Source of the DNA: Paenibacillus_AP thailandensis
GTDB lineage: Bacteria > Bacillota > Bacilli > Paenibacillales > Paenibacillaceae
Direction: 5' to 3'
Assembly (NCBI RefSeq): GCF_042685365.1
Contig: NZ_JBHUMY010000041.1
Coordinates: 1-64,000, forward strand
Length of the DNA stretch: 64,000 nucleotides
The translations under genes and the position numbers were made by a program. The notes beneath the pieces are model-generated. The model worked only from the letters and a program-made list of their open reading frames with translations. It was not told the origin of the DNA and ran no database searches. Each line of letters begins with the position of its first letter. Position 1 is the stretch's first letter. Of this stretch, positions 7,162-17,442 are shown one piece after another.

Positions 7162-9204
7162 TTACTTCGCTTCTTCCAAAATAACGACGCCGTATCCCGG
7201 TACTTCCAGCGTATTGCCGGAGACGGCTTGGCCGGACACCGCATCGGCATACGCCTTGCCCGCTTCCAGCTCCGCGGTTACGGCATGCGCGTTATGGTTC
7301 AGCAGGAAAAGCAGAGACTTGCCGTCTTTCGCCCGGCGGGACGCTTCCAGGCCGACCGGTCCGCGCGCCAGCGGACGGATGCCTTTGTCCTGTACCAGCT
7401 TCGCCATGAAACCTTCCATAAACGCTTTATCCGGGCTGGATGCGACGTACCAAGCTTCCCCTTGGCCGAATTTGTTGACGGTCAGCGCCGGCATTCCTTT
7501 GTAGAAATCGCTGCCGTATTCCGCAACGGCCGTGGCGCCTTTCGTGTGGATCAAGTCGCACAGAATGCCGCATTCATAGGAGCCCTCCAGCGTACCGAGG
7601 CTCTCCTTCATGACGATCCGGTTCGTGCTGCCGGGAAGCAGAGCATCGATTTCCTCCGCCCAGATGCCAAGCACTTTGCGAAGCTCTCCGGGATAGCCGC
7701 CGGTCGTCACGAGGTCGTTTTCATTCACGATACCGCTGAAGAACGTCGTTACGAACGTGCCGCCGCCGGCCACGAATTCCTCGACTTTCTTCGCGTAACC
7801 CGGCTTAACCATATATAGTACCGGCGCGATCACGATGTCGTAACCGCTCAGGTCCTCCTCGACGCCGATCATAGCCGTTTGCACGTTCATATTGAACAAG
7901 GCGTCGTAATATTTATGAACCTCTTCGACGTATTTCAAGGCGACCGTCGGTCCGCTCGACAGTTCGATCGCCCAGCGGTTCTCCCAATCGAAAACGATCG
8001 CAACCTTCGCTTCCACGCGGGCATCGAGCACTTTGTCGCCCAGCTTCTGCAGCTCGGCGCCCAGCTCGGCGCATTCGCGGAAGACGCGCGTATGCTCATG
8101 TCCGACATGCTCGATAACCGCCCCGTGGTATTTCTCGCAGGCGCCGATGGAGCGGCGGAGCTGGAAGAACAATACCGTGTCCGCGCCGCGCGCCACGGCC
8201 TGGTGGCTCCACAGCCGCATGACGCCCGGGCGCTTCAGCGAGTTGTACGGCTGCCAGTTCTGCTGGCTTGGCGTCTGCTCCATCAGCATGAACGGCTGGC
8301 CTTGCTTAAGGCCGCGCATCAGATCGTGCGTCATGGCCGTAAAGCTGTAAGGCGTGTCAAGCGACGGATAGTTGTCCCACGACACGACATCCATATATTT
8401 CGCCCACTCGAAGTAATTCAGCTCCGGATAAAAGCCCATCAAATTCGTCGTTACCGGGATGTCCGGCGTATGCTTTTTGAGCGCGTTGTACTCGAGCTTG
8501 TAGCATTCCAGCATGCTCGCCGATTGGAAACGGCGGTAATCGAGCGAGATGCCTTGGAAATTCGTCCGGTTGCCGCTCCATTCCTCGCTCAGCTCGTTAG
8601 GCACGACGATTTCGTCCCAATCGTAGAACGTATGTCCCCAGAACCGGGTATTCCAAGCTTTGTTCAACTTCTCCAGCGTGCCGTACCGTTCTTTCAGCCA
8701 CTCGCGGAAAGAGGCTTCGCAATTGTCGCAATAGCAGTAACCGCCGTATTCGTTGGATACGTGCCAGATGAGCACGGCCGGATGGTCCTTGTAGCGCTCG
8801 GCCAGCTTCTCGGCGATCCGCTCGGAATATTTGCGGTAGGTCGGGCTGTTCGGGCAAGAGTTGTGGCGCCCGCCGAATTTGCGCTTGCGCCCGTGGTAAT
8901 CGACGCGCAGCACGTCGGGGTATTTTTTCGCCATCCATGCCGGGTGCGCCCCCGTGCTCGTTGCGAGGCATACGTAAATGCCGTCCTTATATAACCGGTC
9001 TATCGTTTCGTCCAAATACGCGAAGTCGTAAGTTTCTTCGTCAGGTTGGGCCAGCGCCCACGAAAACACGTTGACGGTAGCGACGTCGATGCCCGCCAGC
9101 TTGAACATGCGGTTGTCCTCGGCCCAAATTTGCGGATCGTCCCACTGCTCCGGGTTGTAGTCGCCGCCGTACCAGATTTTGGGCAGCTTGCTGTTGATCA
9201 TCAT
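7162..9204 (-). CDS. Beta-galactosidase, GH42 family (680 aa)
   Basis: Cytoplasmic retaining beta-galactosidase of family GH42 (BgaA/LacA type); no signal peptide. Residues 5-390 form the catalytic TIM barrel: acid/base Glu152 in WHVSNEYGG and nucleophile Glu309 in FMLMEQTPS. Cys117, Cys157, Cys159 and Cys162 match the zinc cluster of zinc-type GH42 enzymes. The rest is the trimerisation and beta domains (PVLYMVKPGYAKK, PDKAFMEGFMAKLV). GTG-CCG precedes two ATGs; the ATG at 9204 is seven bases after AAAGGA. Substrates in this family are galacto-oligosaccharides from plant cell walls as often as lactose. The divergent AraC-type gene is the probable regulator. Confidence 0.95.
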   Translation of the reverse strand: MMINSKLPKIWYGGDYNPEQWDDPQIWAEDNRMFKLAGIDVATVNVFSWALAQPDEETYDFAYLDETIDRLYKDGIYVCLATSTGAHPAWMAKKYPDVLRVDYHGRKRKFGGRHNSCPNSPTYRKYSERIAEKLAERYKDHPAVLIWHVSNEYGGYCYCDNCEASFREWLKERYGTLEKLNKAWNTRFWGHTFYDWDEIVVPNELSEEWSGNRTNFQGISLDYRRFQSASMLECYKLEYNALKKHTPDIPVTTNLMGFYPELNYFEWAKYMDVVSWDNYPSLDTPYSFTAMTHDLMRGLKQGQPFMLMEQTPSQQNWQPYNSLKRPGVMRLWSHQAVARGADTVLFFQLRRSIGACEKYHGAVIEHVGHEHTRVFRECAELGAELQKLGDKVLDARVEAKVAIVFDWENRWAIELSSGPTVALKYVEEVHKYYDALFNMNVQTAMIGVEEDLSGYDIVIAPVLYMVKPGYAKKVEEFVAGGGTFVTTFFSGIVNENDLVTTGGYPGELRKVLGIWAEEIDALLPGSTNRIVMKESLGTLEGSYECGILCDLIHTKGATAVAEYGSDFYKGMPALTVNKFGQGEAWYVASSPDKAFMEGFMAKLVQDKGIRPLARGPVGLEASRRAKDGKSLLFLLNHNAHAVTAELEAGKAYADAVSGQAVSGNTLEVPGYGVVILEEAK

Positions 9205-9324
9205 CGGCACATCCTTTACGATATAAGTATAAATCCATTGTACCTGTAGATGTATGCGCTTTAAATATAAGAAACTAGAGAAATCGATATAATAATATGG
9301 AACTCGAAATTAGGAGGTGGCGCG

Positions 9325-10170
9325 ATGGAATCGACGGAACGGCTGACCCATCTTCGGTTCGTCCTTTCGCCTTCGGAAGAGCAGCCTCTGCCGTTAACGG
9401 TCGAAAGCCTCGGGCATAACCGCGACCAGGAAAAAGTCGACCGGCCGCAAGGGTATCCGCTTTACCATTGGATCCAAACCGAGCGCGGAGAAGGCCGAAT
9501 CGCATACGACGATAAAACGGTATCCCTCCCGCCCGGCAGCGGAGTGCTTCTTATTCCCCACGCTCCGCACCGCTATGCAGCGGTTGAAGGGTCCGGCTGG
9601 GAAACGTTTTATTTAACGTTCGGCGGGTCCGCGTCGGAAGCGATTTTGGAATCGCTGGGCATGAACCGCTCCGCTTATTATAAATGGGAGCCGGACACCC
9701 CCTTCACGCGCCAAATGCAGCAGATGCTTCGCCGAAGCGAAACGGACGACGACGTGTTCGGCCTTCAACTGTCCGCGGACGCCTACCGGTTTCTCGTCAT
9801 GCTGAAAAAATACGGGCAGCTGCACAATAACGCTCCGATCTCCCGCAACGTCGAGAAGCTTCGCCCGCTTATCGAATGGATGGAGGGGCATCTGGCCGAC
9901 CCGGACATCGGACTGCCCGAACTGGCTGCCGTATTGGGCGTGTCGCCCCGCCACCTGAACGGTTTGTTCCGCCAGACTTTCGGCTTGTCGCCTTACGCCT
10001 ACTTTATCAACCTTCGCATCCGCAAGGCGAAGGAGCTGCTCGTTATGCAGCCGTCCGCACCCGTCCGGCAGATCGGCGAGCTGGTCGGCTTCCGGGATGC
10101 CAGCCATTTCGTCGCCACGTTTCGCCGCAGCGCCAGCATGACGCCGGATCAATTCCGGAGGCTGCACTGA
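9325..10170 (+). CDS. AraC-family transcriptional regulator (281 aa)
   Basis: N-terminal cupin-type sugar-binding half (about residues 20-115, including the GEGRIAYDD and GSGVLLIPHAPHRYAA beta turns) and C-terminal double helix-turn-helix (about 185-280) with the second-helix signature IGELVGFRDASHFVATFRR. AGGAGG lies upstream of the ATG at 9325. It is divergent from the GH42 gene with a 120-bp shared intergenic region, so it most probably activates that gene in response to a galactoside. No operator could be picked out by eye. It ends in a large structured terminator shared with the convergent amylopullulanase gene. Confidence 0.9.
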   Translation: MESTERLTHLRFVLSPSEEQPLPLTVESLGHNRDQEKVDRPQGYPLYHWIQTERGEGRIAYDDKTVSLPPGSGVLLIPHAPHRYAAVEGSGWETFYLTFGGSASEAILESLGMNRSAYYKWEPDTPFTRQMQQMLRRSETDDDVFGLQLSADAYRFLVMLKKYGQLHNNAPISRNVEKLRPLIEWMEGHLADPDIGLPELAAVLGVSPRHLNGLFRQTFGLSPYAYFINLRIRKAKELLVMQPSAPVRQIGELVGFRDASHFVATFRRSASMTPDQFRRLH

Positions 10171-10182
10171 TTCGGAAAATTC

Positions 10183-10265
10183 AAAAGGGACAGCCTCTCC
10201 TTGCCGGGCGAATCGTTCACCCGGAACCGCCGTTATGCCTGCGGCGGAGCGAGACTGTCCCTATT
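10183..10265. terminator. Branched bidirectional terminator between convergent genes
   Basis: Outer stem GGGACAG (10187-10193) pairs with CTGTCCC (10255-10261). Inside are two further hairpins, CCGGG...CCCGG and CCGCCG...CGGCGG, giving a possible three-way junction. A-rich and T-rich flanks are short. It separates the AraC gene (+) from the amylopullulanase gene (-). Confidence 0.65.
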
Positions 10266-10295
10266 CATTTCAAACGCGCGAATTTTGCGGCAATG

Positions 10296-13200
10296 TTACT
10301 TTCGCACGGTCGTCAACAGATTATATACGGCCTGCGCGCTTTCCGCTCTGGACAGCAGCGCTTCCGGCTCGAAGCGGCCGCCGTCGCGGCCATGCACCAG
10401 CCCGAGCGCCGTCGCTTCGGCCAGGTCCTCTGCGGCCCAGCCGCTGACCGCTTCCGCATCGGCATATGCCGCAGACACCGTTGCCGAAGCTTGGGCTGTC
10501 TCCGCCTCTTGCGTCAACCGGTACGCCCGCAGCAGCATGACCGCCATTTCCTCGCGGGTGACGGCGGCGTCCGGATCGAACGTTCCGGCGTCCCGTCCCT
10601 TGACGAGGCCGAGCCGGTAAGCGGCTTCCGCATACGGCGCAAACCAGTCGTTCGTCTGCACATCGGCAAACGTACCTTCCGTTTGCGGCGTCGTATCCGC
10701 CCCCAATGCGCGGACGAGCATCGCCGCGAATTGCGCGCGCGTAACGCCGGCATCCGGCGCAAAACGGTCTCCGTTTACCCCTTCGACGACGCCTTTGGCC
10801 GCAAGCGACCGGACCGCGGCCGCCGCCCAATGGCTATCCGGCACGTCCCGGAAGCGGCGGTCGTATTCCAGCGCGACGTAAGTGCCGAAACGGTTAAGCT
10901 CCGCTACCATCGTATCGCCTTGCAGATCGCCGCCCCTATAGAGGAAGTATCCGCCTTCGCCTTGCTCGTAAATGCCGCCGATGTCCGGGTTAACGGTCCT
11001 ATCCAACTTAATCGAAACGACGATCGGCCGCCCGGGCTGCTCCAGCGCGGCAACGGCTTGGCCGCCCTGCACGATCGTCAGCCTGAACGTGTATGCGCCC
11101 GATGCCGGTTTCAGCGTCAGCCCTTCCATGCCGCCCCGGGCCGCAGCTTCCGCCAGCTCTCCTGCCGTAAGCGGCATCGCTTCAAACCGGATAAACGCTT
11201 CCGGGCCCGATTCGTCGAACGGCAATGCCGCCGCATCCGCCAGCGTCTCGTATGGCAGCCGCACCGTTACGCCGTCCATCGCCAGCTGCAAATCTTGGCC
11301 CGCCAGCAGCTTCGCCGCATCGATCGGCAACAGCGCCGCGAAAGTCTCTGCCGGCAGCGTGACCTCCGCCGCACCGTCCAGGCCGCTCTCGAGCGCCCCG
11401 CTCGAGATCACTGCAGCGCCGGGCCATTGCCCGGTACCGGCCTCGCTCGAACCGCCGCCGTCGCGACCCCCGCCGGTGCCGCCGTCCGGGTCTTGCTTCA
11501 CGGATACGCCGCTTAGGATCGCCGTTCCACCGTCTGCGCGGCCCGGCACCTGCACGGTGATCGTCCCCTCGGCCGATACCGTATACGTCTCGCCGCCGTA
11601 CTCGTTCACCGCCGTCGTGCCCGCCAAGAACGGAACGGAAAGCGTAACGGAAACGGGCGTCTCGGCCGTATTGATCACCGTGACGATATTTTCGCCGCCG
11701 TATGCTTTGTTAAAAGCGAGATATCCAAGCTCGTCGGATCCGGCCAGCTTCGTCCGCACGCCTTTCGCGTACAGCTTCGAATATTCGGCTCTGATGTTCA
11801 GCAGCTTCTTGTAATGGTCGTGCAGCTTCCGCTCTTCCCCGAGCTTGTCCCAAGGCATGTCGCCCCGGTTCTCGCTGTACTCTCCTTTGCCCATGTCCCC
11901 GGCGTTGCGGCCGGACCGGCCAAGCTCCTCGCCGTAATAAACGACGGGCATGCCCTTTGCCGTTATCTGCAGAGCGGCGGCCACCATTAATTTGCTTTTG
12001 TCGCCGTTCACGTAATGGGACAGGAAGCCGTTCTCGTCATGGCTGCTCAGGAACTGCGCCATCGTTGCCGTATTGGACAGCTTCGCTTCGCGCTCCTGCA
12101 AATAGGCGTCCACCGCGTCGATGCTGCCGTTCGCGAAATCTCTCGCCTGTTCCTTGAAGCCGAAATCGAGCAGCGCGTCCATCTGGCCGCTCGCCAGCAT
12201 GCCCCCGTCCGCATCGACCGTTCCGCCGAAATATTCGCCTAGCAGCTTGAAGCCCGGGTCGATCGCAGTCAATTCGTTTTTGAAAGCGACCCATGTCGTC
12301 GTATCCACGTGCTTGACCGTATCCACGCGGAAATAATCGATCGTGTCGCCGCGATCCGTTCTCGCCCGTTCCAGCCAGCCCGTCTGCCAGGCGATAATCT
12401 TCTCGCGCACCTCGGCGTTCTCCGTCATCAAATCCGGAAGCCCGCTCAACTCGCCCTTGACCGGATTGACGTCCGCCGACAAGCCGTTCGTCCGCAGCAT
12501 TCCGGCAAATCTCGCCTTATCCTCCTCGGTAACGCCTTCCGTGTTATCGCCGGGCTTTAAGCCGTAGCCCGTGTGGTTCAGCACGACGTCCACCATAATT
12601 TTGATTCCCCGGTCGTGCGCTTGGTCGATCAGCGTTTTGAACGTGTCCAAATCTCCGAGATGCTCGTCGAGCTGCGTAAAGTCTTTCGCCCAATAACCGT
12701 GGTAACCGTAATGCTTATAGGAGTCGCTTACGCTGAAATCGATATTGTCGACGATCGGCGTAATCCATAACGTGTTAATGCCGAGCTCGTCCAAATAATC
12801 GAGCTTCTCGATCAGCCCCTTGAAATCGCCGCCGTGGTACGCTTCAAGATGCTGCTTATCGGCCTTGTCGTTGTTGGACGGATCGCCGTCGTTGAACCGG
12901 TCCGTCAGCACAAAATAAATGCGGGATTCGTCCCAATCGAAATCGAGTGCGCCCGCACCGGTACGCGGTTTGACGGTAACCTTTACGTTATGGCGGTGGG
13001 CGTTGCCGTATTGATCGACAAGCGTAACCGGGATGTTCTTGACGCCGGCCGATACGCTATCGTTCACCGCAATCGTGTGCGCCATCAGCTCGACGTTGAA
13101 GCCGGCGGAAGAAGGGCCGCCGAGCTCGCTTAAATCCATTCGGCCTTCCCGGAACGAAACGGGCTCGGACGAAGACGCGCTTAATCTTAGTACGGCGTTG

Positions 13201-16200
13201 TCGTTATAATCAACGGCTCCCGGTTGAACGCTGCCGGTAATCTTCACTTCCGGCTTGCGGTACATCACCGTAGAAATACCGTCCTGCGCGTTCGCCGGGT
13301 CGGGCCGCTCGGTCAAGGAGCCGTCCCTCGCAACGAGAAAGCTGTATTCGTAGCTGCCGGGAGCGATGTCGCGCAGCGTATACTCGAACCATTCTTTTGC
13401 CGGATCGTACGCCATATCGTACGTGCGGCCGCCGATGCGGACTTGAACGCGCTCGATTTCGCTCATCAGCCCTTGGGCGAACAACGTCTCGTCCCGATAA
13501 CGGAACGTAACATGCCCGTCCTCCAAATACGGACCGTGAAGGGACGGAAATACGTCGATCTCGCCGACCATGCTGCGCACGTTGACCTTCGTGTAGCGGT
13601 CCCCTTCGGTTAACGGGATCATGCGGTCGTACGGGATATCCTGCTTGGCGGTATTCCAGTCCGTTCCTTTGCGCAGCACGAATCCGACGCCGACGGCATC
13701 GTCCGCCACTTCGATCGTCGCGGCGGCGACCCCGTTCTCCACTTTATCGAACACTATTTGGCCGTCCCGCACGCCGGTCCCCCACACCCAAATGTTCCAT
13801 CCGTTGTAGTCGGCGTCCGGTCGAATATAGTTGAATTGCAGCACCCTCGGCCGGTCCGGCTCGGTCACTTCCACCCGGACCTCGGCGGTGAAGCCTTGAT
13901 ATTGCACCGTAATGACCGATTGGCCCGGACCGATTGCGGTAACGGTTCCGTCCGCCGCAACCGCAGCCACCGAAGGACGGCTGGAAGAGAAGCTCGCCCC
14001 GCTCTTCACCTTCGTCCGGCTGCCGCCGTCATAATGGGCGTACACCGTTATCAGACGGTTGTCGCCGGTCTCGAGCGCAATATCGCCGGAATCCGGCTGA
14101 ATCGAGACGACCTGCTGCGCTTTCGAATCCATGCGGATAATAACCGCGCTGAGCGGGTCGATGGCGATCGATTGCGCGGTCAGCTCGAAGCCCGAAGGCG
14201 ACGCGACGGCGTCGGCTCCCGCCTCGTCGTTGTCGGCGACGACCGTTCCGGCCGTCAGATCGAGCGGAAGCGTCAGCGTTCTGCTCCGGTTGTCCGCGTT
14301 GACGAAAACGTAGTAATCGCCGGTTCCGTCCATCGACGCGTTTTTATAGGCGATAACCAGATCGCGCGTTCCGATTTCCGGCGCTTCGATAAGCGTCACG
14401 TTCGAGTTAACCAGATCCCGGTCCCCCAGCCGGAAAGCGTCCGTATGCCTGCGCAGCTCGATAAGCCCTTTCGTATATTCGCTTGTCGCATGATTCACCG
14501 GATATTGATCCGCGTCGGCCGCTTTCGTCCAGTCGAACCGGTTGATCGCGTCCGACGAATCGTAAGAGTCGTGCACGAAATAGCCGAATACCCGGCCGGA
14601 TTCGTCGGCCAGCGCATGATATTTCTGCTCCGGCACGCCGTCGCCCAGCCATTGCTTCGTGCGTCCGTATTCCTGGCCGGTATGAAGGAAAGCGGTGCCC
14701 TGCGAAGTCAACACGAGCAGGTTGCCGAGCCGGATCCTTTTATGAATTTCAACATCGTTCTCCGGAATCGCCGGGTCCTTGCGGATCGATTGCGCAATAA
14801 CGTCGTACAACGTCAAGTTGTCGTGCGCTTCGATGTATGGCACGATATCGCCCGGATCGTCCGCCGCCGTATTGCTTGGCTGGCCTTTAATATTGTTCAA
14901 TATCGTCCGGATGTCGCGCGCCCCGCCCGTAATGAACCGCGGTTCGCCTTCGGAGCCGTAGCCGGACTTCAGCTCGTTGCGGATTTCGTCCGAAAAGACG
15001 GCGACGTTATCCGTCTTGTCCATCCAGTCCTGGTCGGCGCCCATGCCTTCCAGCGACGGGTCGGACTGATCGCCTTTGAACGTGCGCCAGCCCTCGCCGA
15101 TAAACAACGCGTTCGGATTCAGCTTCGCCGCCGCGTCGTAAGCTTTTTGCACGGCCGGATACGTCGCGTCGCCCATCATATCCCAGCGCATGCCGTCGAT
15201 TTTATACTCGTCGAACCAATATTCCACCGAATCGATCATCAGCTTCTCGGCCATCGCGCGGTTCGTCGCCAGATTGTTGCCGAAGTCGCCGAGAAAATCG
15301 CCGTTCGCGTTCTGGAACGCGTAATAGTCCGGGACGATATCGTTCAACAGATCGACCTTGGCCATATGCGTGTACACGACATCAAGCACGACGCCCATTC
15401 CCGCTTTATGAATCGCATCGATCAGCTGCTTCAGCTCTTTGATCCGCAGCTCGGGATCCTTCGCATTCTCGGAATATGCGCCGTCCGGGGAGAAATAGCT
15501 GTGCGGATCGTATCCCCAGTTATATTCGTTGTCCTTGGCGGAGTACTCCGTCTCGCGCTCGCCCATGGCGGCCTCGTCGCCGTAATACCACGCCATGACC
15601 GGCAGCAGCTGAATATGGGTGACGCCCAGCGACTTGATGTACGGCAGCTTGTCGATAAACGCCTTGTAGGAGCCCCATCGCGCATGCAGATCGCCTTCGA
15701 TGGACGGATCGGACGTAAAATCGCGGATATGCGCCTCCCATACGATCGCGTCCTCCCGCTGCTTGTACCCCTCAATGTCGGCGTAGCCGAAGCCTTCCGG
15801 ATCCGTCCCGCTCAAGTCGACGATCGCCGCCTTGCCGACCGTATCGCCGTCGGGGCCGGCTTCGCCTTTCGTGTTGACGCGGAACTCCGCCATCGACTTG
15901 GCGTACGGGTCCAGCACTTTTTTCGTTACGCCGCCGTTCGTCACTTCATATTGATAATAATAGCCGCGCAAATCCGTAACGCCGGCTCCGGCCAAATCTT
16001 CCGGGTTGACCCGCGCGGACCAGACGCCATACTCGCCTAATGTCAAATCGGCGGTCCCGACCTGCTTCGACGAATCGTCCTTATCGTAAAAGTTGACGCG
16101 GACGGCGCTTGCCTTCGGCGCCCATAGCTTCAGCTCCACGCCGCCGCCCAAGTACGTCGCGCCCAGATCGTCGCCGCCGTAGGCGAACTTGTTGTCGATC

Positions 16201-17321
16201 AGGCGCCATCCCGCCTTCGCCGAAACCGTGCGGCCTCCATATTCGACGGCAAGCGGCGCCAGCTCCAGATCGACGTTAGCGGACAGCTGCAGAGCGACCG
16301 TCAAGCCGTCCTCTTGAATATCTGCGGCACGCACCGCAATCGCCGCGCCGTTCCGGTCTTTGACCGCAATGGTGCTGAGCAGCGTCGCTTCGTCCAATCC
16401 TTCCGTCGTGTTAAAGCCAAGCAGCAAACGGTCGTCCGCGACGAGCTCGGCGTTTCTCAGCTCGCTCTCGATCTCGCCGTCGGGGTTCGTATAAACGGTA
16501 TCGTCCCCTTGCTTGATCCACACTTCGTTCATGGAAGGCGAAGCGAGCTGGAGCGACTTGTCGCCTCCGTCCTTCTCGCCGCTCGTCCGGTTTACGACCA
16601 GAAAACCGACCTTGGAAGCGCCGGCGGCGAGCTGCACGTCCATATAAGCTCCAAAGCTGTCCCGCTTGTCCGTCGCAAAAGGAACGGCTCCGGCCGGCCA
16701 ATCGGCGGACGGCGAAGCGACGTCGTTCCATAACCATAAGCCAAGCCCTTCGTATCGGCCGTCCGTCCGCTTGTAATGGATGCGCAGATGCCCCTCCGGA
16801 ACCGAATCGACCACGGCGCTCACTTCGTGGGTATCCGCGTCGTAAACGAACGTCACCCGGCGTTCGGCGGACAGCTCGAGCACGGCGTTCGAAGCCGGAT
16901 AAGCGGGCGCCTCCCAGCTTGTCCCGAGCACGATCTTGTACTCGTACCGGCCTTTCGGCAGGGCGGCCGCCGCTTCGAATACGCGGTCGCCGTCCTCGTC
17001 CTTGAGCAGCAGGCCGGCGTCGGCCGGACTCCAATTCGGCTCTCCGAGCGCCGATTGCAAATCGCCGACCAGCCGCGGCGCTTGCTCCTGTGCCGCGGTC
17101 GCCGCATAGGTGTCGCCCGCTACCGTCTCGCTTGCCGCCTCCGTTCCGGCTAAAGCGCCGTCTCCCCCGCCGCCGGACCCGGTTGCCGCCGGCTCGGCCT
17201 CCACCGCTTGGCCGGATAGCTCATCGTTCGCCCAAGCGGCCGGAATGCCGGCGGTCGTCCAGACCAGCGCCGCGACCAATAGGGCGGACACAAGCTTCCT
17301 GAAACGATTCATGGCTGTCAT
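10296..17321 (-). CDS. Cell-surface amylopullulanase: pullulanase and alpha-amylase domains with SLH anchor (2341 aa)
   Basis: A secreted giant enzyme for starch, pullulan and glycogen. Order: signal peptide (1-about 30, ending WTTAGIPAAWA); X25-type starch domain (about 80-172); CBM41 (about 178-285); CBM48 (about 390-490); type I pullulanase GH13 with YNWGYDP at about 600, nucleophile in MRWDMMGD near 714, acid/base in GEGWR near 742 and EAHDN near 832; Big_2 Ig-like domain (about 1066-1150); second CBM41 (about 1160-1260); a further beta-rich carbohydrate-binding region; second GH13 of alpha-amylase type (about 1465-1830) with DVVLNHT, FRVDTVKH, GEYFGG and SHDENGF; three SLH repeats (2155-2341). 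AAAGGAGGAG precedes the ATG at 17321. LacI-type and cre-like sites lie upstream. Both catalytic centres look intact. Confidence 0.95.
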   Translation of the reverse strand: MTAMNRFRKLVSALLVAALVWTTAGIPAAWANDELSGQAVEAEPAATGSGGGGDGALAGTEAASETVAGDTYAATAAQEQAPRLVGDLQSALGEPNWSPADAGLLLKDEDGDRVFEAAAALPKGRYEYKIVLGTSWEAPAYPASNAVLELSAERRVTFVYDADTHEVSAVVDSVPEGHLRIHYKRTDGRYEGLGLWLWNDVASPSADWPAGAVPFATDKRDSFGAYMDVQLAAGASKVGFLVVNRTSGEKDGGDKSLQLASPSMNEVWIKQGDDTVYTNPDGEIESELRNAELVADDRLLLGFNTTEGLDEATLLSTIAVKDRNGAAIAVRAADIQEDGLTVALQLSANVDLELAPLAVEYGGRTVSAKAGWRLIDNKFAYGGDDLGATYLGGGVELKLWAPKASAVRVNFYDKDDSSKQVGTADLTLGEYGVWSARVNPEDLAGAGVTDLRGYYYQYEVTNGGVTKKVLDPYAKSMAEFRVNTKGEAGPDGDTVGKAAIVDLSGTDPEGFGYADIEGYKQREDAIVWEAHIRDFTSDPSIEGDLHARWGSYKAFIDKLPYIKSLGVTHIQLLPVMAWYYGDEAAMGERETEYSAKDNEYNWGYDPHSYFSPDGAYSENAKDPELRIKELKQLIDAIHKAGMGVVLDVVYTHMAKVDLLNDIVPDYYAFQNANGDFLGDFGNNLATNRAMAEKLMIDSVEYWFDEYKIDGMRWDMMGDATYPAVQKAYDAAAKLNPNALFIGEGWRTFKGDQSDPSLEGMGADQDWMDKTDNVAVFSDEIRNELKSGYGSEGEPRFITGGARDIRTILNNIKGQPSNTAADDPGDIVPYIEAHDNLTLYDVIAQSIRKDPAIPENDVEIHKRIRLGNLLVLTSQGTAFLHTGQEYGRTKQWLGDGVPEQKYHALADESGRVFGYFVHDSYDSSDAINRFDWTKAADADQYPVNHATSEYTKGLIELRRHTDAFRLGDRDLVNSNVTLIEAPEIGTRDLVIAYKNASMDGTGDYYVFVNADNRSRTLTLPLDLTAGTVVADNDEAGADAVASPSGFELTAQSIAIDPLSAVIIRMDSKAQQVVSIQPDSGDIALETGDNRLITVYAHYDGGSRTKVKSGASFSSSRPSVAAVAADGTVTAIGPGQSVITVQYQGFTAEVRVEVTEPDRPRVLQFNYIRPDADYNGWNIWVWGTGVRDGQIVFDKVENGVAAATIEVADDAVGVGFVLRKGTDWNTAKQDIPYDRMIPLTEGDRYTKVNVRSMVGEIDVFPSLHGPYLEDGHVTFRYRDETLFAQGLMSEIERVQVRIGGRTYDMAYDPAKEWFEYTLRDIAPGSYEYSFLVARDGSLTERPDPANAQDGISTVMYRKPEVKITGSVQPGAVDYNDNAVLRLSASSSEPVSFREGRMDLSELGGPSSAGFNVELMAHTIAVNDSVSAGVKNIPVTLVDQYGNAHRHNVKVTVKPRTGAGALDFDWDESRIYFVLTDRFNDGDPSNNDKADKQHLEAYHGGDFKGLIEKLDYLDELGINTLWITPIVDNIDFSVSDSYKHYGYHGYWAKDFTQLDEHLGDLDTFKTLIDQAHDRGIKIMVDVVLNHTGYGLKPGDNTEGVTEEDKARFAGMLRTNGLSADVNPVKGELSGLPDLMTENAEVREKIIAWQTGWLERARTDRGDTIDYFRVDTVKHVDTTTWVAFKNELTAIDPGFKLLGEYFGGTVDADGGMLASGQMDALLDFGFKEQARDFANGSIDAVDAYLQEREAKLSNTATMAQFLSSHDENGFLSHYVNGDKSKLMVAAALQITAKGMPVVYYGEELGRSGRNAGDMGKGEYSENRGDMPWDKLGEERKLHDHYKKLLNIRAEYSKLYAKGVRTKLAGSDELGYLAFNKAYGGENIVTVINTAETPVSVTLSVPFLAGTTAVNEYGGETYTVSAEGTITVQVPGRADGGTAILSGVSVKQDPDGGTGGGRDGGGSSEAGTGQWPGAAVISSGALESGLDGAAEVTLPAETFAALLPIDAAKLLAGQDLQLAMDGVTVRLPYETLADAAALPFDESGPEAFIRFEAMPLTAGELAEAAARGGMEGLTLKPASGAYTFRLTIVQGGQAVAALEQPGRPIVVSIKLDRTVNPDIGGIYEQGEGGYFLYRGGDLQGDTMVAELNRFGTYVALEYDRRFRDVPDSHWAAAAVRSLAAKGVVEGVNGDRFAPDAGVTRAQFAAMLVRALGADTTPQTEGTFADVQTNDWFAPYAEAAYRLGLVKGRDAGTFDPDAAVTREEMAVMLLRAYRLTQEAETAQASATVSAAYADAEAVSGWAAEDLAEATALGLVHGRDGGRFEPEALLSRAESAQAVYNLLTTVRK

Positions 17322-17355
17322 GAAGGTACTCCTCCTTTTGTTTGTGCAATTGTTG

Positions 17356-17369
17356 TGCAAACGTTTGCA
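17356..17369. promoter_or_regulatory. Perfect palindromic operator of LacI/MalR type upstream of the amylopullulanase gene
   Basis: TGCAAACGTTTGCA is a perfect 14-bp palindrome 35 bp before the start codon, within the 5' leader. It matches the GCAAACGTTTGC core known for LacI-family maltose regulators (MalR type) in Firmicutes and is close to, but not exactly, the cre consensus. No such regulator gene is in the window. Confidence 0.65.
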
Positions 17370-17442
17370 TAATAAGCCAAAAAATAAAACAAACAGACCC
17401 AAGTAAACCATTCCCGGCATTTCGTAAAGGAACAAATTGACT

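Noticed and set aside
13758..16040. Open reading frame of 760 codons antisense to the amylopullulanase gene (and similar ones at 9876-11516, 17773-19719, 24285-25916)
   Set aside because: They mirror strongly supported genes, have Arg/His-rich composition typical of antisense frames in GC-rich DNA, and lack ribosome binding sites.
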